From assembly GCF_039522365.1 (NCBI RefSeq), contig NZ_BAAADJ010000056.1, positions 1 through 52,957 of the forward strand: 52,957 bases of DNA, in the 5' to 3' direction. This stretch comes from Bacillus carboniphilus. Lineage in GTDB: Bacteria > Bacillota > Bacilli > Bacillales > JC228. Under the pieces are notes generated by a model. The model saw nothing but the letters and a program-made list of their open reading frames with translations, searched no databases and had not been told where the DNA came from. The position numbers were made by a program, and so were the translations under genes. Shown here piece after piece: positions 36,323 through 46,035 of the stretch (the stretch's first letter is position 1; every line of letters begins with the position of its first letter).

Positions 36323-37279
36323 TTAGTCTCCGTCCTCTTCAAATAAAAGATCGTGGCTTCGAATGGTCATTAGTTCTTGTCGATCATATTGATTGTTTAC
36401 AAGGAGCCTCATGGCCTGTGTTCGTATCGCACGTTCAATCACATTTCGTACATACCGTCCGTTTGAAAAATTAGATGGACCTAATTCGGATTTTTTCCAT
36501 ATCAAATGGTCTCTCATTTTCTTTTCGGCTTCCATACTTAGTACGTATTCTTTTTCCTTCATCATTCGAGACCCAATTTCCATGAGTTGGTCCACACTAT
36601 AATCCGGAAAATCAATAACCAATGGGAAACGCGATTCTAACCCCGGGTTCAGAGTCAAGAAATGATTCATCTCTCTAGAGTATCCCGCCAAAATCAAGAT
36701 AAACTCATGCTGCTTATCTTCCATATGCTTCACAAGTGTATCAATGGCTTCTTTCCCGAAGTCCTTTTCTCCGCCTCTCCCTAAGGAGTACGCCTCATCG
36801 ATAAAGAGGATCCCGCCTATTGCTTTTTTTATTAAATCTCTTGTTTTCTGTGCTGTGTGACCGATGTATTCTCCGACTAGATCAGCTCGTTCCGCTTCAA
36901 TTAAATGCCCTTTTGATAATACATTCATCTTTTGAAAAAGCTTTCCTATGAGCCGAGCCACTGTCGTCTTCCCAGTGCCAGGATTTCCTTTGAACATCAT
37001 ATGCAACGCTTGCTTCCCTGACTTGAGCCCTGCTTCTTCCCGCTTCTTATTTACATAAATCCAGGCATATATCTCTTTAATCATTTTTTTCATTTCATTC
37101 ATACCCACTAGGGCACTTAACTCTCGTTCAATCTCTCGTAACTCCGCATGATCATTTGTTGTTTCATGAGGGACAGGACTCTTCTTTACAAAAACCGGCT
37201 CTTTTACACTTCTTCTTTTTTGTGAGTTTAATACAACGCTTATTTGACCATTATTCTTCATTCGAATTGGCTGGTCCAA
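36323..37279 (-). CDS. spoVK: SpoVK, sporulation AAA ATPase
   Basis: SpoVK is needed for spore maturation and works in the mother cell under sigma-E in B. subtilis. The 318-aa product has one AAA domain with Walker A GNPGTGKTT, Walker B ILFIDEAYSLGRGG and a sensor region (ILAGYSREMNHF, NPGLESRFP), with the N-terminal KNNGQISVVLN segment matching SpoVK. The TTG at 37279 follows GAGGTGA at five bases; a GTG three codons upstream (37288) lies too close to its site. The repeat array family B lies upstream. Confidence 0.93.
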   Translation of the reverse strand: MDQPIRMKNNGQISVVLNSQKRRSVKEPVFVKKSPVPHETTNDHAELREIERELSALVGMNEMKKMIKEIYAWIYVNKKREEAGLKSGKQALHMMFKGNPGTGKTTVARLIGKLFQKMNVLSKGHLIEAERADLVGEYIGHTAQKTRDLIKKAIGGILFIDEAYSLGRGGEKDFGKEAIDTLVKHMEDKQHEFILILAGYSREMNHFLTLNPGLESRFPLVIDFPDYSVDQLMEIGSRMMKEKEYVLSMEAEKKMRDHLIWKKSELGPSNFSNGRYVRNVIERAIRTQAMRLLVNNQYDRQELMTIRSHDLLFEEDGD

Positions 37280-37539
37280 AGCTTTCACCTCTCAATCACT
37301 AAACAGTATACTCTTACGATGTTGAATGGGTGACAAATGCCTATATAATGAATCATTTGGACACGGCTTCGCCTCTACTTCTAGAAGCGCTTTACGCTCG
37401 AGAGCCAGTTTTATCAAATTCCGGCTTCTTTAAGTTCTTACACACTACTATATATGTATTCAACAATGTCCCATTCCATTAGTGAAAATTTGTCCGAGGT
37501 GGGGAGAGTTTGTTTTGGGTGTGGCATTGGGAAGGTGAA

Positions 37540-37862
37540 TTAAAGGCCGGTTTATGTTGTGTTGGTGACTTCGTGTAGGAGAGTTATAAGGTGAATTTGG
37601 TTTATGTTCTGGTTTTGGTGTGGAATTCGAAATAAGTGAACATATAGAGGATTTTTGTTCTAGTTTTATAGATGTAAGGAGGCAAATTAGAACATAAATT
37701 GAATTTTTGTTCTAGTTTTGCTGAAGGCACCCTTAAAAGTTGAACATAAATTAGGTTTATGTCCTAGTTTTAAAGCTGCATAGCGTAAAACTAGAACGTA
37801 AATAAGTTTTATCTCCTAGTTTTGGGACAGCGGAGAAGAAAACTAGAACATAAATCCCGTTT
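37540..37862. repeat. ~52-bp periodic dyad array (family B), about six units
   Basis: A block like TTTATGTTCTAGTTTTG recurs at about 37607, 37658, 37710, 37762 and 37814 (spacing 51, 52, 52, 52). In the later units it is faced by its inverted counterpart AACTAGAACATAAAT, so each unit can form a hairpin. The last half-unit ends near 37862, just before the hfq terminator. The array occupies the gap between spoVK and hfq, both on the minus strand. No gene is convincing in this 666-base gap; spoVK promoter elements must lie in its left part. Confidence 0.85.
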
Positions 37863-37888
37863 CCACGAATTCCTCACCAACATCCTAA

Positions 37889-37926
37889 GCAAAAAAAGAA
37901 TGCCCCTCCATTACCAGGGACATTCT
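37889..37926 (-). terminator. Rho-independent terminator after hfq
   Basis: GAATGTCCCT and GGGGCATTC pair with a small bulge, followed on the minus strand by TTTTTTTGC. Confidence 0.85.
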
Positions 37927-37945
37927 CTCACAGGATACTATTTCA

Positions 37946-38176
37946 TTATGCTTCGTTGGTATCAATGGTTACGTTACGTTGTGGAGCAAAGGTAGAGATT
38001 GCGTGTTTGAAGACTAGTTGCTGTTTACCGTCACAGTCGAATAATACCGTGAAGTTATCGAAACCTTTTATATTTCCCCTGATTTGAAACCCGTTTAATA
38101 AAAAGACGGTTACCGGGATTCCTTCTTTTCGTAACTGATTCAGATATTGGTCCTGAATATTAACCGGTTGCTTCAT
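37946..38176 (-). CDS. hfq: Hfq, RNA chaperone
   Basis: The 76-aa Sm-like protein forms a hexamer that binds small RNAs and mRNAs. The Sm1 part is [20 protein letters not shown] and the Sm2 motif KHAIST follows; the [10 protein letters not shown] turn is conserved. The role of Hfq in Bacillus is limited compared with that in enterobacteria. The ATG follows AGGAGG. It lies 58 bases after miaA, the usual pairing, and has its own terminator. Confidence 0.97.
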   Translation of the reverse strand: MKQPVNIQDQYLNQLRKEGIPVTVFLLNGFQIRGNIKGFDNFTVLFDCDGKQQLVFKHAISTFAPQRNVTIDTNEA

Positions 38177-38234
38177 GGTCCTGCCTCCTATTCTCTCTCT
38201 GCGATAGACCTTACAAGGTGATTCGCTTGTTAAT

Positions 38235-39185
38235 TTATGTATTCGCCTTGAGTTCCAACTTTCCTGCTATGAATTGCGAGATTTCCTCAATTTTTTTCTC
38301 GATTGCGGAAATATCTGTCATATCAAACCACTCAACCTCTAGCTGGTTGCGGAACCAGGTAAATTGGCGTTTGGCGTAATTTCTGGAGTTCTTTTTTAAT
38401 TTTTCAACAGCTGTTTCTATATCCACTTTTCCTTCAAGATATTCGTAGATTTCTTTATAGCCTATTCCTTGTACAGCTTGGGTTCCATGAATATTTTGAT
38501 CAAAAAGTCCTTTTACCTCTTCTAATAAACCCGCCTTCATCATCACATCTACCCGATGGTTAATTCTTTCATATAAAAGGTCCCGGTCCATCCTTAGTCC
38601 AACGATGGCTGCATCATATAAAAGCTCTTTGGACTGAGTTTCCTTCCATTTAGAAAACGGTACTCCGGTGTCAAGGTACACTTCGAGAGCACGGATTACT
38701 CTTCTTGTGTTATTCGGATGGATCAATTGTGCGCTATCAGGGTCCACTTGCGTCAGTTTTTCGTAAAGTGGCTCAATCCCCTCTTTTTCAAACTGGAGAT
38801 AAAGTGCATCTCTCGTTTCGTTTGAAGTTTCTTCTTGGAACTGAAAATCAAATAGCACCGATTGAATGTATAGCCCTGTTCCTCCCACGATAAAAGGGAG
38901 CTTTCCGCGCTTTTCGATTTCTGTAATCTTTTCCCGCACTAACTTTTGAAAATCTGCGACGGTAAAAGATTCATCCGGTTCGCGAATATCAATCAAATGG
39001 TGCGGAACACCATCCATTTCTTCTTCTGTAACTTTTGCAGTCCCGATATCTAAGCCACGGTAAATTTGCATGGAGTCACCACTGATAATTTCTCCATTCC
39101 ATTTTTTCGCCAGTTCAATACTAACTTTAGTTTTACCGACTGCGGTAGGACCGATAATGACAACTACCTTTTGTTGTTCCGTCAT
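38235..39185 (-). CDS. miaA: tRNA dimethylallyltransferase MiaA
   Basis: MiaA adds an isopentenyl group to A37 of tRNAs reading codons that start with U, the first step to the ms2i6A that MiaB completes. The 316-aa protein has the P-loop GPTAVGKTK (about 12-20), the [15 protein letters not shown] tRNA-recognition region and [22 protein letters not shown] near the C-terminus is typical. The ATG follows AAAGGAAACGAG. miaB lies at 46-47.6 kb in this same window. Confidence 0.97.
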   Translation of the reverse strand: MTEQQKVVVIIGPTAVGKTKVSIELAKKWNGEIISGDSMQIYRGLDIGTAKVTEEEMDGVPHHLIDIREPDESFTVADFQKLVREKITEIEKRGKLPFIVGGTGLYIQSVLFDFQFQEETSNETRDALYLQFEKEGIEPLYEKLTQVDPDSAQLIHPNNTRRVIRALEVYLDTGVPFSKWKETQSKELLYDAAIVGLRMDRDLLYERINHRVDVMMKAGLLEEVKGLFDQNIHGTQAVQGIGYKEIYEYLEGKVDIETAVEKLKKNSRNYAKRQFTWFRNQLEVEWFDMTDISAIEKKIEEISQFIAGKLELKANT

Positions 39186-39307
39186 AAAGCTCGTTTCCTT
39201 TCTTTACTTAAAAGAGTAATGAGCTTTTCTTACACAAATGTCCAACATCTTCACATTATAGTCAGTCGTTGCGACTTTTATACTCTTACTCTTATGTTTT
39301 TTATGTA

Positions 39308-39342
39308 AAAAAACGCCTTGATCGATGGCTGACCAAGGCGCC
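39308..39342 (-). terminator. Rho-independent terminator after mutL
   Basis: CGCCTTG and CAAGGCG form the stem (with extra pairing inside), followed on the minus strand by TTTTTTTA. Confidence 0.85.
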
Positions 39343-39361
39343 TCCATTTATTGTAAAAAGA

Positions 39362-41218
39362 CTACATGACCCTCTTAAACATTTTCTCCAGCTCGTAGGT
39401 CGTGAATTTGACAAGAATAGGTCTCCCATGCGGACAAGTAAACGGATCACTTGCCTTTCTGAGATCGTTCAGTAGGGTTTCAATTTCTTCTTGTCTTAAG
39501 TACCGATTCGCCTTTATCGAGCCTTTACAACTCATAAGGATGGCCGCTTCCTCTCGAATTTTCTCGATACTAATTTTATTCATCTGCAAAAGCTGTTCAA
39601 TCATTTCTTCAATCGTTTCCTTCTCCTCCCCTTTTGGAAACCAGGATGGATGCGAACGAACGATAAAGCTATTCATCCCGAACTCTTCTAGGAATACACC
39701 AACGGATTCTAGTTTACTCTTATTCTCTGTAATTTTCATAAAATCATCCGGTGCAAACTCTAATGTTAATGGAATGAGTAGTTCTTGTACGTCATTTGGA
39801 ACCTGTTGAACTTTCACTCTAAAAAACTCGTACTTCAACCGCTCTTGTGCAGCATGCTGGTCAATCAGATATAGCCCCTCATCATTCTGCGCAATAATGT
39901 ATGTCCCATGTGCTTGACCAACAAAATAGAGAGGTGGTATTCGATATTCGCTTTGTTCCTCTTGAGGTTCCGCCTGCTCCACATGCGGGGGCTCGTGCCA
40001 AACGTCGGTCGATTCAGTATCTACTTCTCTAATAAAAGATGAGTCTACTTCTGGTTGGAATGATACAGGACTCGTTGGTTCCGGTTGTGTCACCACATGA
40101 GTTGGTATTTCTTTGTGAAATGGTCGATCCACTTTGAGTTCTTCTGTTGTTGGAGCATCCCACTGTAATGTCGTTTGTACCGGCTTCTCTTCCCGCTTTA
40201 CAAACCCTTTAGCCGCAGATGGAATCAACGTTTCTTTCCGCCATCTACTTCTAATGGCATCGGTTACCTGCTCCTTTAATTCCCCTTCTTTACTGAAGCG
40301 AACCTCGAGCTTGGAAGGATGAACATTCACATCCAGCAGTAATGGGTCCATCTTAATATCCAATAGACAAATCGGATAGCGACCGATTGGTAAAAAGGTA
40401 TGGAAGCCATCCATTATGGCTTTTTGAATCGCATGATTTCGAATAAAACGTCCGTTCACAATGATGGTCATGTAATGGCGGGAAGCTCTCGTTACCTCTG
40501 GCTTAGCCATGTAGCCTTTGATTTCAAAATCAAGTGAAGATGCTTCAAACGTAACCATGTCTTTCGCAATTCCTACACCATATATAGAGGCCAAAACTTG
40601 AACAGGGTCTCCGTTTCCACTTGTTTGCAAAAGCTTTTTACCGTTATGCACTAAGCGGAAGGAGACATTTGGATAACAAAGAGCGATTCGACTGACAACG
40701 TCCGTAATATGACCTAATTCTGTATGAAGCGTCTTCATGTATTTGAGACGAGCCGGCGTGTTGAAAAAAAGCTCCTGAACCGTTAAATCCGTCCCTTTTC
40801 TGGCGTGAGCCTTTTCAAAAGAGACAACATGCCCACCATCCAACTCAATTTTGCTACCTTCGTCTTCCGTAATAGAGCACGTTTGCAAAGTCACTTTGGA
40901 GACAGAGGCAATACTCGGAAGTGCCTCACCACGAAATCCAAGTGTACGAACACGGAACAAATCCTCTTCATTTTGAATTTTACTCGTAGCATGTCGTTTA
41001 AAAGCCGTGACAACATCCTCATGTTCAATTCCCGAACCGTTGTCAATAATTCGAATTTCTTCGAGACCCGCTTCCTTTACCAGAATATCGATTACTGTAC
41101 TACTAGCGTCAACTGCATTTTCGACCAATTCTTTTACGACGGAGGCAGGGCGCTCCACTACTTCACCAGCCGCTATTTTGTTAGACAGATGATCACCAAG
41201 TTCATGAATTCTCCCCAT
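39362..41218 (-). CDS. mutL: DNA mismatch repair protein MutL
   Basis: The 618-aa protein has an N-terminal GHKL ATPase domain ([25 protein letters not shown]) and a C-terminal dimer domain with the endonuclease motif [12 protein letters not shown], then [10 protein letters not shown] and CPHGRP. The motif shows it belongs to the nicking class found in bacteria without MutH. The proline- and glutamate-rich linker (about 345-425) varies among species. It starts 20 bases after mutS and follows AAGGAGG, so the two are an operon. Confidence 0.97.
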   Translation of the reverse strand: MGRIHELGDHLSNKIAAGEVVERPASVVKELVENAVDASSTVIDILVKEAGLEEIRIIDNGSGIEHEDVVTAFKRHATSKIQNEEDLFRVRTLGFRGEALPSIASVSKVTLQTCSITEDEGSKIELDGGHVVSFEKAHARKGTDLTVQELFFNTPARLKYMKTLHTELGHITDVVSRIALCYPNVSFRLVHNGKKLLQTSGNGDPVQVLASIYGVGIAKDMVTFEASSLDFEIKGYMAKPEVTRASRHYMTIIVNGRFIRNHAIQKAIMDGFHTFLPIGRYPICLLDIKMDPLLLDVNVHPSKLEVRFSKEGELKEQVTDAIRSRWRKETLIPSAAKGFVKREEKPVQTTLQWDAPTTEELKVDRPFHKEIPTHVVTQPEPTSPVSFQPEVDSSFIREVDTESTDVWHEPPHVEQAEPQEEQSEYRIPPLYFVGQAHGTYIIAQNDEGLYLIDQHAAQERLKYEFFRVKVQQVPNDVQELLIPLTLEFAPDDFMKITENKSKLESVGVFLEEFGMNSFIVRSHPSWFPKGEEKETIEEMIEQLLQMNKISIEKIREEAAILMSCKGSIKANRYLRQEEIETLLNDLRKASDPFTCPHGRPILVKFTTYELEKMFKRVM

Positions 41219-41238
41219 GTTTTAGCCTCCTTCCATAA

Positions 41239-43830
41239 TTATTTCAACAATTTCTGTAGCTTATATAATGCGTTCATCGCATCCATTGGCGTCATTTCCA
41301 TGAGCTCTAATTTTTCTAACTCCTCAACTAGTTCGGAATGCTTTTTCAAGCCCTTTTCTTGAAGGGGTTCACTTTTCTCTTCCACGAAAAATGAAAGTTG
41401 CTCATCCTGAGAGGTCATTTCTTTAACCTGGCTTTCAGCCTTAACAGGAGTATCTTCCTTATTTTCAAAGGTTGCTAAAATTTCTTGGGCACGCTGAATC
41501 ACTTCACGTGGTAGTTCTGCGAGCTCTGCGACATGAATACCATAGCTTTTGTCAGCAGCTCCCTCTTTCAGCTTGTGTAAAAAGACAACTTTCCCATTTT
41601 CTTCAGATACGCTCACGTGAATATTTTTCAACCTTGGTAATTCGTTTGCAAGCACCGTTAATTCATGGTAATGGGTTGAAAATAAAGTCTTTGCGCCAAT
41701 TTCGTTATGCACGTACTCAATCATCGCTTGCGCAAGTGACATCCCATCATACGTAGAAGTACCTCTTCCAATTTCATCAAATAAGATGAGACTGTTTTGA
41801 GTCGCTTTCGTTAGAGCATTTTTGGCTTCTAACATCTCAACCATGAATGTACTTTGCCCTGACACAAGGTCATCAGCGGCTCCAATTCTAGTAAAAATTT
41901 GATCAAAGATCGGGAGTGCCGCTTGGTCAGCTGGAACAAAGCAACCAATTTGAGCCATAATGGCAGTCAATGCTACCTGTCTCATATACGTACTTTTACC
42001 AGCCATATTAGGACCCGTAATTAGCAACAGCTCTCGTTCAGCATCCATATAGCAATCATTTGGTACATACGTCTGCATACCTAATACTTTCTCAACCACT
42101 GCATGTCTACCATTTTGAATCACTAGCTTGCGGTCCTTCGAAAAGGTTGGCCTTACAAAGTGACGTTCCTCACTAATGGTTGCAAAGCTTTGTAAAACAT
42201 CAATTTCACTGATCGCTTTCGCCAAAGCTTGTAATCTCGGAATATACTGTTTGATTTCTTCACGAATCCCAACAAATAGGTCATATTCAAGCTCTACACT
42301 TTTCTCTTCTGCTTCTAAAATTAAAGCTTCTTTTTCTTTTAGATCAGGGGTAATAAAACGTTCCGCATTCGTTAACGTTTGCTTCCGGTCGTATTGTCCT
42401 TCTTTTAAGAGGTGTAAATTCGCTTTCGTCACTTCAATATAGTAACCAAATACACGGTTATAACCGACCTTTAATGATTTAATTCCTGTCTTTCTGCGTT
42501 CTTCCTGTTCCAGTTCAGCAATCCATGTCTTCCCGTTTCTACTTGCTTCCCTGTATTGGTCCAGTTTCTCATGGTATCCGTCTTTAATTAACCCACCTTC
42601 TTTTACAGAAATAGGCGGATTCTCTTGAATCGCTTTGTCTAGAAGTTCATAAACCTCCTCACAAGCATCCAGGTAGTCATCCCACTTAGTTGAAGTAGAA
42701 AGAAGCCCGAGAACGATATTTTTTATATCAGGAATTTGACTTAGTGAATTTTTTAGTTGAATAAAATCACGCCCGTTCACATTTCCGAACGCAATTCGTC
42801 CCGCTAAACGTTCTAAATCATACACCTTTTGTAATTTTTCTCGAAGGTCCTGACGTTCAAAGAAACGGCCCTTCAAAATTTCAACAAAATTCACTCGCTC
42901 TTCAATTTCGCGTTCACTTGTAAGCGGTCGGTCGATCCACGTTTTCAGGAGACGCCCACCCATCGCTGTTGCCGTTTCATCTAAGAGCCAAAGTAAACTA
43001 CCTTTCTTGTCCTTCGTTCTAATCGTTTCCGTAAGCTCCAAGTTCCGCTTGGAATACTCGTCCATTTTTAAATAATGTTGAGTTTGATAGATTTCAGCCG
43101 CTTGTAGATGATCTAAGTTTCTTTTCTGTGTCCGGTGCAAATAGCTTAATATTCTGGTAACCGTTGAAATTTCTTCTGGATGAGTAAGGTTTTTCAACAA
43201 TTGCGGGAACGAAGCTGTATCGTCGTCTTTCTCCTGAACAGAGATGGTAACCCCATACCGATTTTGAAGAGTGTCAGTCCATTGGTCCTTAAAGTTTTGT
43301 GGAACGACCACTTCCTTCGCCCCTATCAAGGCACACTCACTAAAGCAGTCCTCCACCGTTTCAAACATCGTCAGCTTCAGCTCTCCCGTAGATAAATCAC
43401 AATAGGTAAAACCGTAACGCTCATCGAACGGCGTGATTGAAACCATATAATTATTTTCTTTATCCTCTAATGTATGGCTATCCATCAATGTACCAGGAGT
43501 GATCAACTGAACAACTTCACGCTTCACTACTCCCTTTGCCTGCCGAGGATCTTCTACCTGCTCGCATATAGCCACTTTCTTACCTTTTCGAATCAACTGA
43601 TCTATGTAATTTGGCGCTGAATGGTAAGGAACCCCACACATCGGAATCCGTTCTTCTCCCCCACCATCTCTGGACGTCAACGTAATTTCTAATTCCTTCG
43701 AAGCTTGTATCGCATCTTGAAAAAACATTTCATAAAAATCACCTAAACGGAAAAATAGAAATGCATCTTCATAGTCTTTTTTAATTTGTAAATATTGTTG
43801 AATCATAGGCGTATAACCCATCGGTATCAC
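41239..43830 (-). CDS. mutS: DNA mismatch repair protein MutS
   Basis: The 863-aa protein recognises mismatches. The Phe-X-Glu mismatch motif lies in [10 protein letters not shown] near residue 33, and the ABC-type ATPase domain has Walker [10 protein letters not shown], the [10 protein letters not shown] signature and Walker [12 protein letters not shown]. The C-terminal region includes LSFFVEEK, which resembles the beta-clamp binding motif. The GTG at 43830 has AAAGG four bases upstream; the ATG three codons later corresponds to the B. subtilis start. It is first gene of mutS-mutL. Confidence 0.97.
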   Translation of the reverse strand: MIPMGYTPMIQQYLQIKKDYEDAFLFFRLGDFYEMFFQDAIQASKELEITLTSRDGGGEERIPMCGVPYHSAPNYIDQLIRKGKKVAICEQVEDPRQAKGVVKREVVQLITPGTLMDSHTLEDKENNYMVSITPFDERYGFTYCDLSTGELKLTMFETVEDCFSECALIGAKEVVVPQNFKDQWTDTLQNRYGVTISVQEKDDDTASFPQLLKNLTHPEEISTVTRILSYLHRTQKRNLDHLQAAEIYQTQHYLKMDEYSKRNLELTETIRTKDKKGSLLWLLDETATAMGGRLLKTWIDRPLTSEREIEERVNFVEILKGRFFERQDLREKLQKVYDLERLAGRIAFGNVNGRDFIQLKNSLSQIPDIKNIVLGLLSTSTKWDDYLDACEEVYELLDKAIQENPPISVKEGGLIKDGYHEKLDQYREASRNGKTWIAELEQEERRKTGIKSLKVGYNRVFGYYIEVTKANLHLLKEGQYDRKQTLTNAERFITPDLKEKEALILEAEEKSVELEYDLFVGIREEIKQYIPRLQALAKAISEIDVLQSFATISEERHFVRPTFSKDRKLVIQNGRHAVVEKVLGMQTYVPNDCYMDAERELLLITGPNMAGKSTYMRQVALTAIMAQIGCFVPADQAALPIFDQIFTRIGAADDLVSGQSTFMVEMLEAKNALTKATQNSLILFDEIGRGTSTYDGMSLAQAMIEYVHNEIGAKTLFSTHYHELTVLANELPRLKNIHVSVSEENGKVVFLHKLKEGAADKSYGIHVAELAELPREVIQRAQEILATFENKEDTPVKAESQVKEMTSQDEQLSFFVEEKSEPLQEKGLKKHSELVEELEKLELMEMTPMDAMNALYKLQKLLK

Positions 43831-43954
43831 AAAACCTTTCTACGTAACACTGTCTTTTTCATTTCTCCATTATATCATAGAGGCTTGTCCTCTATCACTG
43901 GAAGAAATGGTAGATTTGATGAGAATGTGGCCGGAGGTTGGTTCCATTTATTTA

Positions 43955-44570
43955 GGGTTTTCAGAACTCTGGAAGAGTTATTCGGAACTAAGCTGGCACT
44001 TTTCGGAACTCCGAGGATACTTTTCAGAACTTAGAGGGGGTTTTTCGGAACTTGGAGAGACTTTTCAGAACTTGGAGGGGATTTTTCGGAACTTGGAGAG
44101 ACTTTTCAGAACTTAGTGGGCACTTTTCAGAACTCGCAACCTCCTTTTCGGAACTCGCAACCTCTTTTTCAGAACTTAGAGTACACTTTTCAGAACTCAG
44201 CAACTCTTTTTCAGAACTCGCAACCTCATTTTCGGAACTCAGAGGGCACTTTTCAGAACTCGACACCTCTTTTTCAGAACTTAAAACCTTCCTATTGGAA
44301 AATCCCCCCTCTATCGGAAATCTCCACCGTCCTATCGGAAAACTTCAGCCTCATATCGGAAATCTCCGCACTCCTATCGGAAAATTCCACCCCCCTATCG
44401 GAAATCTCCGCACTCCTATCGGAAAATTCCACTCCCCTATCGGAAGTCTCCGCACTCCTATCGGAAAATTCCACTCCCCTATCGGAAATCTCCGCACTCC
44501 TTTCAGAAATTCCTCCCTCCTACTGGAAATACCATCCTCCCTATCAAAGTCCTTCCCCCTTCCAGGCCCT
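43955..44570. repeat. 21-bp periodic array (family C), about 28 units of two subtypes
   Basis: A GGAA-type core recurs at 43964, 43985, 44006, 44027, 44048, 44068, 44089, 44109, 44130, 44151, 44172, 44193, 44214, 44235, 44256, 44277, 44298, 44317, 44338, 44359, 44380, 44401, 44422, 44443, 44464, 44485, 44506, 44526 and 44547. Steps are 21 bases with a few 20s and one 19. The first 16 units share TTTTCRGAACT; the later ones share CTATCGGAAA and alternate between a TCTCCGCACTC and a TTCCAC-type half, giving a 42-bp superperiod. Long frames on both strands here come from the period being a multiple of three without stops. The array sits between mutS and the cotE terminator. Confidence 0.93.
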
Positions 44571-44601
44571 CCCTCAACAGAACCTGTACCAATTCAAAAT
44601 A

Positions 44602-44634
44602 AAAAAAACTAGGAAGGACCTGCTTCCTAGTGTT
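44602..44634 (-). terminator. Rho-independent terminator after cotE
   Basis: ACTAGGAAG and CTTCCTAGT form a 9-bp stem, followed on the minus strand by TTTTTTTT. It overlaps the cotE stop codon by one base. Confidence 0.85.
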
Positions 44635-45176
44635 TATTCCTCTTCAGTTCCGATTAAGAAGTCAGGATTTAGTTCCTCGAACTCCTCATCGTCTACATCA
44701 AGTTCCCAATCGTGATCGTCTTCTTCGCAGTCTGGGTCGTAGGCTACGCAGATTTTAGTTTCACCAATCACTTCGACTAGGAATTCTCTTTCTGCATTTA
44801 CAATAATCTTATTTCCGTTAGGGGAAACAACTGCTTCTACGCAGTTTGGCTGTTGAAGCACTTTACACTTTACATCTAGGTCTTCTAGAACATCCTCATC
44901 GCGGTATTTTAGCTTAATGACATCGGTATACGGTACTTTGCAAGTACATACATCTGTTTTTGTATTATCGGAGTGGGAGAACCAACAGTTAATATCATAA
45001 TGTCCGCTAACTTCGACCGTATTACCAGATTTCTTCGCTTCATACGTATGGTTAATGATCCAGGCACCTAGGATGCTCGACGGATTCTTTGTAGGGCTTA
45101 CCGTATGATTAGACTGTGTAAATTTACGACCTTTTGCCACGACAGCCTTTGTAATAATCTCTCTATAATCTGCCAT
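44634..45176 (-). CDS. cotE: CotE, spore outer coat morphogenetic protein
   Basis: CotE directs assembly of the outer spore coat. The 180-aa length and conserved core ([16 protein letters not shown], then [39 protein letters not shown]) match the family, as does the acidic tail ([17 protein letters not shown]). The ATG follows GAGGAGG. In B. subtilis it is made from sigma-E and sigma-K promoters, and a sigma-K-like site is visible upstream. Neighbours ricA (ymcA), miaB and mutS have the same order as in B. subtilis. Confidence 0.96.
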   Translation of the reverse strand: MADYREIITKAVVAKGRKFTQSNHTVSPTKNPSSILGAWIINHTYEAKKSGNTVEVSGHYDINCWFSHSDNTKTDVCTCKVPYTDVIKLKYRDEDVLEDLDVKCKVLQQPNCVEAVVSPNGNKIIVNAEREFLVEVIGETKICVAYDPDCEEDDHDWELDVDDEEFEELNPDFLIGTEEE

Positions 45177-45207
45177 GCGAGCTAAACCTCCTCTAGTCTT
45201 TTCATTT

Positions 45208-45235
45208 CATCCTATGCGGGACAATAGACTAGTGT
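45208..45235 (-). promoter_or_regulatory. Candidate sigma-K promoter of cotE
   Basis: On the minus strand AC (45235-45234) and CATAGGATG (45216-45208) are 17 bases apart; the sigma-K consensus is AC-N16/17-CATA-N3-TA, with one mismatch here. It is 31 bases before the start codon. The match is short, so it is tentative. Confidence 0.4.
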
Positions 45236-45426
45236 GCGAATATTTATTGGATGATTATTTTGGAATTTGCATAGGCTAAAAACTATTACATCATATGCTA
45301 TGGGTGCATTTGTGTGTGTGTCTAGGGATTTTCTTTTTGGGGAAATGGGCGAAATTGTTTTGGAGGATTTTTGTGAAAATGATCAGTTTACTTTAGGTTT
45401 GTAGGCTTTTGGTGTCATTGGGGGTC

Positions 45427-45490
45427 AATGGTTACCATTCTGACTCTGGTTTACTCAAAACGGGCATCATTACTCCACTTTGTAACCATT
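45427..45490. repeat. Inverted repeat in the ricA-cotE gap
   Basis: AATGGTTAC (45427-45435) and GTAACCATT (45482-45490) are perfect inverted 9-bp arms; GGGGG and CCCCC tracts lie further out. The 426-base gap also holds the cotE promoter region and the ricA terminator; no gene was seen. Confidence 0.45.
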
Positions 45491-45562
45491 TCCACCGATC
45501 ACCCCCGTAAAACCGACCTCATTCTTACAGAAAATCAACCACCCCTCCAATATTCACACCAA

Positions 45563-45594
45563 CAAAAAAACCCGCTCCACCAAAGCGAGCGGGC
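45563..45594 (-). terminator. Rho-independent terminator after ricA
   Basis: CCCGCTC and GAGCGGG form the stem, followed on the minus strand by TTTTTTTG. Confidence 0.85.
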
Positions 45595-45602
45595 CATACA
45601 TA

Positions 45603-46034
45603 TTATGAGCAGCTTGAGCCACTTGTGTTTTCTACTTGTGAACCAGTTTCCCCACGAAGGAGGTCACCGCCAGTTGACTCAATGATTTGGTTTGTTACTG
45701 TGTTTGAAATGGTGTGTGCTACAACTTGAAGTAGGTCATTTACTTCTACTTGTGAGCTTTTGAATTCTTGAACAACCGGAATTTCATCAATTTCTTGTTC
45801 AATCTTTTCAATCTTTGCTTCCACCATTTTTAATGCTTCTGTTTTACCGAAGTGCTGGAAGTTAACAGCCGACTTTTGTAAACTCTTTAGGCTCGCGATT
45901 TTTTCACGGACCTTTTGGTTTTGGTTAATTTGTGCCTCTGCACGTTTGAAGAAATCCACTTCTTCCGTTTCTGAAATCATTGCTGCTAATTCACGTGCAC
46001 GTGCGATAATATCTTCTTTAGTATATTTTGCCAT
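45603..46034 (-). CDS. ricA: RicA (YmcA), subunit of the RicAFT complex
   Basis: RicA with RicF and RicT forms a complex that carries iron-sulfur clusters, speeds Spo0A phosphorylation, biofilm formation and competence, and assists RNase Y. The 143-aa helical protein has the YmcA pattern (YTKEDIIARARELAAMISETEEVDFFKRAEAQI is the N-terminal region) and ends with a Cys in SGSSCS, one of the family cluster ligands. It starts one base after miaB and follows AGGTGA, hence the same operon as in B. subtilis. Confidence 0.94.
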   Translation of the reverse strand: MAKYTKEDIIARARELAAMISETEEVDFFKRAEAQINQNQKVREKIASLKSLQKSAVNFQHFGKTEALKMVEAKIEKIEQEIDEIPVVQEFKSSQVEVNDLLQVVAHTISNTVTNQIIESTGGDLLRGETGSQVENTSGSSCS

Positions 46035-46035
46035 G

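Noticed and set aside
44052-44715. Long open frames on both strands with repeating FSELATS-, IGKFH- and SSEK-like peptides
   Set aside because: The 21-base period is a multiple of three and the units lack stops in several frames, so long frames arise automatically. There is no proper ribosome site, and several frames on both strands are open at once.
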